A stretch of DNA of 64,000 nucleotides, taken from assembly GCA_029582265.1 (NCBI GenBank), contig CM055820.1, positions 18,944,212 to 19,008,211 of the forward strand, in the 5' to 3' direction. Under the pieces are notes generated by a model. That model was not told the DNA's origin, did no database searches, and was given only the letters and a program-made list of their open reading frames with translations. The position numbers and the translations under genes were made by a program. The first letter of the stretch is position 1; every line of letters starts with the position of its first letter. This document shows, piece after piece, positions 36,414 to 46,155 of the stretch. The DNA is from Zoroaster sp. YZ-2022. Taxonomy: Eukaryota; Echinodermata; Asteroidea; Forcipulatida; Zoroasteridae.

Positions 36414-37984
36414 TTTTTTTTTTTTTTTCTTCTCCTTCTTCTTCTTCTTCTTCTTTTCCGGATCGATTGTCTACAAAAAAACACATACTTGCAAACTTCA
36501 TATGAACTTGAAACTTGGCACATACTTAGAACATAACACGTAGATGAAACATAATTTGTCACGTCATTATTAGGTCATCAGATATCGAATTTCGATCAAT
36601 CATACTTTATTAGTTAAAACGTTTTGATTACGTTGCAAATGAAAGACTACACGGCTTTTTCAACGCTAAAAAAGTGCGCCCTCTGTTGGTGAATGTAAAT
36701 CAGCTCTGGTCGTGCTCATTATGTATGCACGTAATTTGGTGAATGTAAATCAGCTCTGGTCGTGCTAATTATGTATGCACGTAAAAATCATATCTCAACA
36801 ACCACAACAGGTAAATTGACAGTTTTTGCACCATTGTACAGATTGTTAATTGTCAAAATTATTTACACAAAGGTGACCTAATTTGACCTTACTTCCTGTC
36901 CAAACCGGAAGTCAAAGTTTAATGTTTAAAAAATCATATCTCCACAACCACAAGAGGTAAATTGAAATTTTTGTATCATTGTATAGATTGTTAATTGTCA
37001 AAAATATTTACACAAAGGTGACCCCAATTTGACCTTACTTCCTGTCCAAACCGGAAGTCAAAGTTTAATGTTTAAAAATCATATCTCCACAACCACAAGA
37101 GGTAAATTGAAATTTTTGTATCATTGTATAGATTGTTAATTGTCAAAAATATTTACACAAAGGTGACCCCAATTTGACCTTACTTCCTGTCCAAACCGGA
37201 AGTCAAAGTTTAATGTTTAAAAAATCATATCTCCACAACCACAAGAGGTAAATTGACATTTTTGTATCATTGTATAGATTGTTAATTGTCAAAAATATTT
37301 ACACAAAGGTGACCCCAATTTGACCTTACTTCCTGTCCAAACCGGAAGTCAAAGTTTAATGTTTAACAAAATCATATCTCCACAACCACAAGAGGTAAAT
37401 TGACATTTTTGTATCATTGTATAGATTGTTAATTGTCGAAAAATATTTACACAAAGGTGATCCCAATTTGACCTTACTTCCTGTCCAAACCGGAAGTCAA
37501 AGTTTAATATTTAAAAAATTCATATCACAAAAACTACAAGAGGTAAATTCAAAATTTTTGTACCATTGAACAGATCGTTAATTGTCAATAAATATTTACA
37601 AGAAGGTGACTAATTTGACCTTACTTCCTGTCCAAACCGGAAGTCAAAGTTTAATATTAAAAAATCATATCTCAACAACCACAAGAGGTAAATTGACATT
37701 TTTTGTACCATTGTATAGACTGTTAATTGTCGAAAAATATCTACACAAAGGTGACCCCAATTTGACCTTACTTCCTGTCCAAACCGGAAGTCAAAGTTTA
37801 ATATTTAAAAAATTCATATCTCAACAACCACAAGGGGTAAATTCACAATCTTTCCACTATTGTACAGATTGTTAATTGTCAAAAATGTTTACAAAAACAT
37901 GACCCAATTTGACCTTTACTTACTGTCTAAACCGGAAGTCAAAGTTTAATTATTGTTCGTTTTTTTAGTTTTTTTTTTCTTTTT
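36414..37984 (+). mobile_element. Helentron-like unit 4, both ends lost
   Basis: It begins directly in the poly-T/CTT tract after the CTAG of unit 3 without the AGGTG hairpin. It ends without a 3' hairpin: after the last monomer a fragment like a 5' leader (ATTATTGTTCGTTTTTTT) runs into unit 5. Eight monomers. Confidence 0.75.
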
Positions 37985-39599
37985 AGGTGTTCGGGTATGC
38001 GCCCGAAACACCTATTGTTATTGTTCGGTTTTTTTTTTTTTTTTTTTTTCTTCTCCTTCTTCTTCTTCTTTTCCGGATCGATTGTCTACAAAAAAACACA
38101 TACTTGCAAACTTCACATGAACTTGAAACTTGGCACATACTTAGAACATAACACGTAGATGAAACATAATTTGTCACGTCATTATTAGGTCATCAGATAT
38201 CGAATTTCGATCAATCATACTTTATTAGTTAAAACGTTTTGATTACGTTGCAAATGAAAGACTACACGGCTTTTTCAACGCTAAAAAAGTGCGCCCTCTG
38301 TTGGTGAATGTAAATCAGCTCTGGTCGTGCTCATTATGTATGCATGTTTAAGGAATTGAGCGTACGCTAATATGGATTGTCGCTCTCTATCGGCAAAAAC
38401 GATTGTCTACAAAAACACATACTTGCAAACTTCACATGAACTTGAAACTTGGCTTATACTTAAAACTTAACACGTAGAAGAAACATAATTTGTGACGTCA
38501 TGATTAGGTCATCAGATATCGAATTACAATAAATCAAAGTTTAATATTTAAAAAAATCATATCTCAACAACCACAAAAGGTAAATTCACAATTTTTGTAC
38601 CATTGTATAGATTGTTAATTGTGGAAAAATATTTACACAAAGGTGACCCCAATTTGACCTTACTTCCTGTCCAAACCGGAAGTCAAAGTTTAATATTTAA
38701 CAAAAATCATATCTCAACAACCACAAGAGATAAATTCACAATTCTTTCACCATTGTACAGATCGTTAATTGTCAAAAAAATTTTAAAAAAATGTGACCCC
38801 AATTTGACCTTTACTTCCTGTCAAAACCGGAATTCAGAGTTTAATATAAAGTAAAATCATATCTCAACAACCACAAGAGAGAAATTCACAATTCTTTCAC
38901 TATTGTACAGATCGTAAATTGTCAAATAATATTTAGAAAAAGGTGACCCCAATTTGACCTTACTTCCTGTCCAAACCGGAAGTCAAAGTTTAATATTTAA
39001 AAAAATCATATCTCAACAACAACAAGAGGTAAATTAACATTTTTTGCACCATTGTACAGATTGTTAATTGTCAAAAATATTTACAAAACATGACCCCAAT
39101 TTGACCTTTACTTCCTGTCCAAACCGGAAGTCAAAGTTTAATATTAAAAAATATCGTATCTCAACAACCACAAGAGGTAAATTAAAAATTGTTGTACCAT
39201 TGTACAGATCGTTAATTGTCAAAAAATATTTATACCCCAATTTGAGCTTACTTCCTGTCCAAACCGGAAGTGAAAGTTTAATATTTAAAAAAATCATATC
39301 TCAACAACCACAGGAGGCGGTAAATTGACATTTTTGTACCATTGTACAGATTGTTAATTGCCAAAAGTATTTACACAAAGGTGACCCCAATTTGACCTTA
39401 CTTCCTGTCCAAACCGGAAGTCAAAGTTTAATATTAAAATAATTTCTAAATTCAGTATTGTATTGTATTCAAATAAACTTCTCGCGAGAACTTCAACAGA
39501 CGTTAACATTTGACTTCTCCAACACTTCGAATTGATGACGTAACCATTTTAACTTCAACCGAACACCTTGTTTTTGTTGTGACAAAAACTTATATCTAG
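37985..39599 (+). mobile_element. Helentron-like unit 5
   Basis: Complete ends. Its leader is partly duplicated: a second CTACAAAAACACATACTTGC segment at 38,407 follows a short private stretch, and includes TGACGTCATGATTAGGTCAT. Six monomers, more diverged than elsewhere. Confidence 0.75.
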
Positions 39600-40992
39600 T
39601 TCTTCTCCTTCTTCTTCTTCTTCTTCTTTTCCGGATCGATTGTCTACAAAAAAACACATACTTGCAAACTTCATATGAACTTGAAACTTGGCACATACTT
39701 AGAACATAACACGTAGATGAAACATAATTTGTGACGTCATTATTAGGTCATCAGATATCGAATTTCGATCAATCATACTTTATTAGTTAAAACGTTTTGA
39801 TTACGTTGCAAATGAAAGACTACACGGCTTTTTCAACGCTAAAAAAGTGCGTCCTCTGTTGGTGAATGTAAATCAGCTCTGGTCGTGCTCATTATGTATG
39901 CACGTAATTTGGTGAATGTAAATCAGCTCTGGTCGTGCTAATTATGTATGCACGTAAAAATCATATCTCAACAACCACAACAGGTAAATTGACAGTTTTT
40001 GCACCATTGTACAGATTGTTAATTGTCAAAAATTATTTACACAAAGGTGACCCCAATTTGACCTTACTTCCTGTCCAAACCGGAAGTCAAAGTTTAATAT
40101 TTTTAATAATCATATCTCAGCAACCACAAGAGGTAAATTAAAATTTTTGTATCATTGTATAGATTGTTAATTGTCAAAAATATTTACACAAAGGTGACCC
40201 CAATTTGACCTTACTTCCTGTCCAAACCGGAAGTCAAAGTTTAATAAAAAAAATCATATCTCCACAACCACAAGAGGTAAATTGACATTTTTGTATCATT
40301 GTATAGATTGTTAATTGTCAAAAAATATTTACACAAAGGTGACCCCAATTTGACCTTACTTCCTGTCCAAACCGGAAGTCAAATTTAATATTTAAAAAAA
40401 TCATATCTCAACAACGACAACAGGTAAATTCAGTTTTTGCTCCATTGTACAGATTGTTAATTTTCACAAAAAATTTACACAAAGGTGACCCCAATTTGAC
40501 CTTACTTCCTGTCCAAACCGGAAGTCAAAGTTTAATATTAAAAAAAATCATATCTCAACAACCACAAGAAGTAAATTAAAAAATGTTGTACCATTGTACA
40601 GATCGTTAATTGTCAAAATATATTTATACCCCAATTTGACCTTACTTCCTGTCCAAACCGGAAGTGAAAGTTTAATATTTAAAAAAATCATATCTCAACA
40701 ACCACAAGAGGTAAATTCACAGTTTTTGCACCATTGTACAGATAGTTAATTGTCAAAAGTATTTACAAAAACATGACCCCAATTTGACCTTTACTTCCTG
40801 TCCAAACCGGAAGTTAAAGTTTAATATTAAAATAATTTCTAAATTTAGTATTGAATTGTATTCAAATAAACTTCTCGCGAGAACTTCAACAGACGTTAAC
40901 ATTTGACTTCTCCAACACTTCGAATTGATGACGTAACCATTTTAACTTCAACCGAACACCTTGTTTTTGTTGTGACAAAAACTTATATCTAG
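39600..40992 (+). mobile_element. Helentron-like unit 6, 5' end lost
   Basis: It begins at TTCTTCTCC directly after the CTAG of unit 5, without hairpin or poly-T. The double 49-bp leader repeat and six monomers are present. The 3' hairpin and CTAG are intact and form the array's outer end. Confidence 0.75.
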
Positions 40993-41178
40993 TTTAATGT
41001 ATATCTGTATTCAAAGAAAGTAATCATACCCATGTAAACGGTTTTGCCAACATGACCATGCAATGTTGTATCTTCTCTTTAAATTGCATGCTGATTCATA
41101 TTTTGATAAGCCATGAGGGCTCTGTTTTGTGATATCACTACACTGTAGTCAAAAGGGGAATCGGTGTCGCACAATAAC

Positions 41179-41396
41179 TAGTCTTGGTGCAAGACGTTAC
41201 TCGTGATTTTATACGTATATGCGCCGATCTGCTGTGATTTGATAAACCAATCGCCGCTGCGGGCGCCATTCATTCCTGTCCACGGCCGCGCCACCTTTTG
41301 TAAAAAATTGTATAGCGCCAGCTACGGTGGGTGATTTAGGACTGGCACGGGATCGTGTAACCAGGATCCGCATATTAACGGTCTTGCACAAGACTA
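41179..41396. mobile_element. MULE-like MITE with 9-bp duplication
   Basis: The ends TAGTCTTGGTGCAAGACG and GGTCTTGCACAAGACTA are inverted. Each terminal repeat is itself a small hairpin (GTCTTG, GTG, CAAGAC). CACAATAAC stands exactly on both sides. The duplicate near 22,026 lacks the element. A 9-bp duplication is characteristic of Mutator-like elements. Confidence 0.8.
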
Positions 41397-41644
41397 CACA
41401 ATAACAGAAGTACACAATACAAAACCCCTAATTCTTGACCGTAAAGTGGTGGCTATGTCAACAAAATGTACCGACGGGTATAAAACAAAACACTTATAAA
41501 TCAAAATGCTACTGTTCAGTTGTGAGAAGACCAGTAATTAATTAAATGAACAGTTACTGCCACACGCGCCGTAACCATGATATTGCTTGCATCCAGTTCT
41601 GCTGTGACATCACTTTTTTGTGTGCTCGTGAATATGCAAATTGT

Positions 41645-42116
41645 TCATCATCATCATGTCGGGGCCGCCAGAGTAGTGACGACATCACGAGCCAGAGCAC
41701 GAGTCCTCTTCCTCCAGTTGTCTCGGTCCGCCATGCAGGAGCGCAGCTCCTCAGCGGATGTAAGGTCGGTGTCCCTCTTGAGCTGGTCCACAAAGGTCAG
41801 CCTTCTTCTCCCCCTTGAGGCGGTGCCCTGGGTGGGCTCCCACAGTATGGTCAGGTGGGCGGCAAGCTCGGGGTGGCGGACGCAGTGGCCAGCAAGATTC
41901 AAACGACGCTCCCTGATCTTATCCGTCACTCTCTGCATGCCGTTGTAGAGGTCGACGTTCCTCATGCGGTCCCGCCACGATACGTTGAGCTATGAGGGCC
42001 ATGCGAAGCATGCGGGTATAGCATCCGTCCAGTGACTTCTCGTCCTTGGTTGTGAGGGTCCACGTCTCCGCGCCGTAGAGTAGTACTGACTCAATCGTGG
42101 AGATGAACAGCAACCT
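41645..42116 (-). pseudogene. LINE 3' fragment (RT C-terminal domain), frameshifted
   Basis: On the minus strand, LLYGAETWTLTTKDEKSLDG is followed, after a frameshift near 41,970, by MRNVDLYNGMQRVTDKIRER and GHCVRHPELAAH, then LAAPT and stop. This is the region after the RT catalytic core in non-LTR elements. The stop is followed immediately by (ATG)n (CATCATCATCAT on the plus strand), a tail typical of RTE-type elements. The duplicate at 22,260 shows the empty site, and TTGT occurs on both sides. It is only about 470 bp long, so it is strongly 5' truncated. Confidence 0.85.
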
Positions 42117-42567
42117 TTTGTTATCATTAAAATATGATGAAATCAGTACGATATAACGTGACCAATTATTGGTAAAACTCCGTATGCGCGTAACCAGACA
42201 TTTGTCAAGGGAGGGGTGGCGATATTTGGCTTTCTAAAATGCCCCTTGAAAATTTACACTCGTAATGTATTTGATTGAGGTCACAGAACAACTACCCTCA
42301 CTTGCAAAGGTAAAAATGGGTAAATGGGTAAAAATTGGTACATATGTAAATTATATAATAAAGTATTTACATATGTATTTTAATGGTTTGAATTTTGAGT
42401 GGGGGATTGGAAGTTGTAGACCCAAATGCATATCACCCACACTTTTTTGTATAAACTGGTGTCGATTGGCCTGGCTATATGATAGGGTGATTGGAACAGT
42501 GCAAGGTTTTATAACAAATTTCAAATACGATAACTCTTTCATTACCAGCCACATATGTAAGAGAGTA

Positions 42568-43445
42568 CCCTTCTTTACAGTAATTAGGAGCCCAATGTCA
42601 CTTCAGCACCAGTGGGTTTTTCACAATTTCATTGAAGTGCGCCCTCACTCTGCAGCGATAGACACTTTTTTTTTTACATGTGTACTGTTTTTACCAAATG
42701 GCTCAGATATATTTGCATGTAAAACTGATGGTAAAAATGAGTATACAAAGGGAGGAAAATATTGTGCATCTATTTTGTAAGTGTAAAAGCAAATTACAAT
42801 GAAATAATTAGATCAGTATTTACACTGAAGAAAAGTAATACAAATAGGTGATATTTCAGAGAATTTGTAATAAATACATGCAAATACGGTACATATGTAT
42901 CAGATTTTTTTCCATGTGAAAAACAATAACTTGGATGAGATTTTTGGGGATTTTTTTGTTTTCTTCTTGGAAATGAACCATTTACTTGTATTCAGTGTAC
43001 ATACATCACAATCCATGCTAACACCCCACCCCTACCCCAATTCAATGTTGGTTTGGACTGTAGTCTGCGGCGCGTCCGACCTTTCCCAACATTGAATGAG
43101 GGGGAGGGGGGGGGCGGGTTGGAGGCAAATAGTACAGATTTACAATCAAGTGGTGTGGTATTTCTCAAAGCAAGGAACTATGCACATAGGTTGTGTACAT
43201 TGTTTACAGATCATCTTTGTTTGTTTTCGCCTGCCTAATTTGCGGTTACTGCAAACAGTGTTACTGCAGTCGCGTTTCTTTCCATTGGGGTTTTTGCCAG
43301 GATAGTGCTGTTGCCCTGTCAACTCAATAGGAATATGGTATCTCAACTGACTTGCTGCGTTACGTTCCCAACCCAACAGCAAGCCCTGTACAATCCCTAT
43401 ACGAAAATCAAGGTTACTGACATTTTTGTTCCCTGCTATGCTGGT
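42568..43445 (-). pseudogene. piggyBac transposase C-terminal fragment and 3' end
   Basis: The minus strand encodes NLDFRIGIVQGLLLGWE, HYPGKNPNGKKR and the Cys-rich C-terminal domain (CSNRK, CKQCTQPMCIVPCFEKYHT), the zinc-binding tail of piggyBac transposases. The catalytic core is missing. Downstream the sequence keeps the 3' region of the complete copy at 50.4-52.8 kb, including the hairpin at 43,041-43,096 and a GCGCCCTCAC word. It ends at a CCCTT terminus (42,568). The 5' part is cut off where the A-rich Polinton-like fragment begins. Confidence 0.85.
43041..43096. repeat. 11-bp inverted repeat in piggyBac 3' region
   Basis: TTCAATGTTGG (43,041-43,051) and CCAACATTGAA (43,086-43,096) are perfect complements across 34 bases. 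The equivalent site in the complete piggyBac has 10 bp of the same stem (52,400-52,453) with a different loop. Confidence 0.8.
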
Positions 43446-43489
43446 GAATATTACTCTAGTAGTATAGGAACACACCGGTTCTACGATTA

Positions 43490-43794
43490 AATGAAAAAAA
43501 AAGAAAAGTATATTTGAAATAGAAAGAAAACAGTAGATAATGAAGTTAAAAGTGTGCGAAAAATTTTGTTTTATTAGTATTTAGAAGAAGAAAAAAAAAG
43601 ATGACGAAAAAAGAAAAAAGAAATAAATAAGGTTGATATTTCGAAATAATAATAATAATAAAAAAAAATGTTTTTATGATCGGTGAAAAAAAAGATATAG
43701 GAAAAAAACTTATAAAATTGAAAAAACAGTTTTATTTTATGTAGTTTGATAGTAAGAGAAGAAGAAGATAGAAAAATATTTATCGAAGTGGAGA
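43490..43794. other. A-rich tract before the polymerase fragment
   Basis: About 300 bp almost entirely of A with G, including AAGAAGAAAAAAAAAG-like runs. No coding sequence. It is probably part of the AT-rich element that contains the polymerase fragment. Confidence 0.5.
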
Positions 43795-45919
43795 TTGAGC
43801 GAAAATTTCGGGCGCAATAAAGGCTTATTGTTGCAGCTAGACAGTAGAACTCACAGAGTTAATAAACAGTCTTGGTATAATGCTGTAAAAAGATATATAA
43901 AACGACATAAACCAACGCCATTGTATAAATTAAAATTAAGTCAACTAATAGATCGAGTAGAAGGTGAAAATATTCCTTTATTAGAACAATACAGCGGGAG
44001 AAAAAAGCACATAAAAAAAGACTACATCAACGCCATTAAAAGGTTTTACGCGGTTGATGAAGAGTTGAGATTTGACGAACCACCCTTTGAGAATGAAGAA
44101 TATCGACGACGAACAATGATCGTACCGCGCGGGTATATTAAAGAAAAAGATCCAATTGTTTTTTGGGAAGCGGTTAAGCAAAAAATTGTAGACAAGTTAA
44201 CTTCAGACTTGCAAGAATTTAATAAGATAAAGTTTAAGATTTTTTTAGGGTTACAATTACATCTAAGAAAATCTAACGGTATCAAACGTGACTTTCCAAT
44301 GTTTTCTCATAAAAAATTAATCGAATTAGATTTAGGAAAAGAGGATATTGAAGAAAATTAGATACAGCCTTTGCGGAAATTCAAAATAAAATAGAAAAAT
44401 GGACGCAGCGTGGATCTGGATGGATTATCGATCGTGTTGAAGAGATGAGCATTAAAACTAAGAAAAACCAAGCCCTGAGACCCGGCTACTATATTGAGCT
44501 ACCTAAATACATAAGTAACAAAAAAGCGTGCATTAATATAAAAAACATGGATAATAATTGTTTGCGATGGGTGCTACGTTGCGCTCTTTTTCCCGCTCAA
44601 TTTAATTTAAATAAAACTTCTAGATATCCGGAGAAAGACGGCTTAGATTTTGATGGAATCGATACTCCGACGCCGATAAGTCAAATAAAAAAAGTTGAGG
44701 AACAAAACGACTTAAAAATAAACGTTTTTGGTGTAGAAAAAGAATCAGTTCAAGTTTACCGGCTTTGCGATGATCCAAATGGTAAGCGTTGTATAAATAT
44801 ATTATTAATTCAAGAAGAAAAAATTATAAAGTACAAAGCTAACACATACAGTGGCCGAGATCGTACAAAGCCGCCATGGCTAGACCCTACCGTTCAAATG
44901 CCTCGCGATGATAGATTTGAAACTACGAAAGCAATTATTTCGCACTACGTTTATATCAAAGATATAAACCGTTTACTTTATGACCAAAACAAATCTCAAC
45001 ATCGAAATTACTTTTGTTTGAGATGTTTTACCAGTTATTCTACCGAAGAAAAGCTATCTAAACACATTAACGATTGTAAGGAAATTAGTGACAACGAAGC
45101 GTATAAAATCGTGATGCCGATTGAGGGTAAAAATCATCTACTACGTTTTTAAAATTTTCCAAAGAAGATGAAAGTTCCTTTCGTTATATACGCGGACTTT
45201 GAAACGAACATTAAAAATGTTTATGACGATGCGAGTACTGGCAAAACTAGAAACATTCAAAAACACATCACTTGTGGATATTCATACGTGATCGTAAGAT
45301 GCGACGGAAATACACAAACACCAAAGGGATACAGAGGACAAGATGCCGCGAAACATTTTCTCGATTCGATCATAGAGGAAAAAGAAAAAATCAACGAAAT
45401 ATTTAAAAACCCTAAAGCTATAAATAATGACGAGAGACGATAACAGAAATTATGTAAAAGCTAGCGAGTGTTGGATTTGCAAAAAATATTTTATGGAGAG
45501 AGACGATGTAGAAAACTTAAAAAAAAACAAAAAAACGAGTGTTGTAAAAAAAAAGTGCGAACAAGTGCGAAAAATGCGAAAAGAATTTTAACTCGATATG
45601 TAAAAAGTTTAGTAAAGTACGAGATCATTGCCACATTACCGGAAAATATCGAGGAGCGGCGCATAATAAATGTAACCCACGACTGAGCCTAAAACGCAAG
45701 AAAACGTTTATTCCGGTAATATTTCATAATTTGCGAGGATACGATTCTCATCTCATCATGCAAGCCGTGAGTCGAGTCAAAGGAAATTTAAGCTGTATCG
45801 CGAATAATATGGAAAAGTACATTTCTTTTTCAATCGGGCAACTACGATTTATCGACAACTTTAAATTTTTACCAAAATCGTTAGATAAGATCGTTATATA
45901 TATTATATATATATTGTAA
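43795..45919 (+). pseudogene. Protein-primed type-B DNA polymerase N-terminal half (Polinton/Maverick-like), broken
   Basis: The reading is split into at least four frames: 43,795-44,361; 44,445-45,152; 45,168-45,443; and 45,468-45,919 (itself broken). Recognisable parts, in order: a Lys-rich N-terminal region; QRGSGW and INIKNMDNNCLRWVLR; a C2H2-type zinc motif (YFCLRCF to HINDC); the exonuclease I strand VIYADFE; a Cys/His cluster RDHCHITGKYRGAAHNKCN; and exonuclease II FHNLRGYDSHLI. These are features of the polymerase of Polinton/Maverick elements and related adintovirus-like DNA viruses. The palm domain is absent: the fragment stops at 45,905-45,919, where FReD flank sequence starts. The first frame has no ATG at its start. 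Codons end mostly in A or T, unlike the neighbours. No integrase, capsid or long terminal repeats are seen. Confidence 0.82.
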
Positions 45920-46155
45920 AACAAATTCCCATTGCAGTAATGCTGAACACATAGGTTTTTGCCTCAGAATTTATTTTGTGTTCAAAATGAGTGATCTCAA
46001 ATTCCATTAAAAAATTGAATTGAGTGTGACCTGTCTACACTACAAGCGAGCATTTCACTAGGCTACAATGTGACTTGAATGAGTGCTTATCTAATCATAA
46101 TATACCTTTCTATAGACCATGTGACTTGTTTGCACTTTGCGTGAACCTTAGAGTA

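Larger units (their letters stand above)
31430..40830 (+). repeat. ~147-bp minisatellite monomers with inverted ETS sites
   Basis: I counted about 46 monomers across the six units. Each follows the order GGTAAATT, TACCATTGTACAGAT, TTAATTGTC, GGTGACCCCAATTTGACC, ACTTCC, ten bases, GGAAGTCAAAGTTTA, AAATCATATCTC. The ACTTCC to GGAAGT segment is nearly invariant while linkers vary. It contains ACTTCCTGT (complement ACAGGAAGT) and ACCGGAAGT, both canonical ETS-family binding sequences, in inverted orientation. The segment can also form a 6-bp stem. Confidence 0.85.
30459..40992 (+). mobile_element. Head-to-tail array of Helentron-like elements (10.5 kb)
   Basis: One stub and six units in the same orientation. 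5' ends read AGGTGTTCG folded onto its complement within 30 bases, followed by poly-T and a CTT-rich tract. 3' ends read CGAACACCTTG, a hairpin (GTTTTTG, TTGTGA, CAAAAAC) and TTATATCTAG. Two junctions are exactly CTAG-TT-AGGTG (32,834-32,844 and 34,739-34,749); others lack one terminus. The host flank reads GGTTATT before and TTTAATG after, against GGTTATTTAATG in the duplicate near 21,853, so the array occupies one insertion site and TT is repeated. There is no transposase or helicase ORF. Asymmetric inverted ends, the TT target, 3' hairpin with CTAG and internal tandem repeats match non-autonomous Helentrons. The array form suggests rolling-circle read-through or repeated insertion at the TT junction. 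Confidence 0.8.
40993..42545. repeat. Duplicate of FReD intron 2, right part
   Basis: This resumes the duplicate interrupted at 30,458 and matches 21,854-22,630. Relative to that copy it carries two clean insertions, at 41,179-41,396 and 41,645-42,116. The FReD exon 3 equivalent is not reached. Confidence 0.85.

Noticed and set aside
31434..39328. Many short ORFs with LTLLPVQTGSQSLIF wording
   Set aside because: Each is one or two minisatellite monomers read in the same frame; monomer length is not a constant multiple of three and frames break at every unit.
42265..42780. 171-codon ORF on the plus strand
   Set aside because: It crosses from duplicated FReD intron 2 into the 3' end of a truncated piggyBac copy, has no domain wording, and the intron copy at 22.3-22.6 kb does not preserve the frame.
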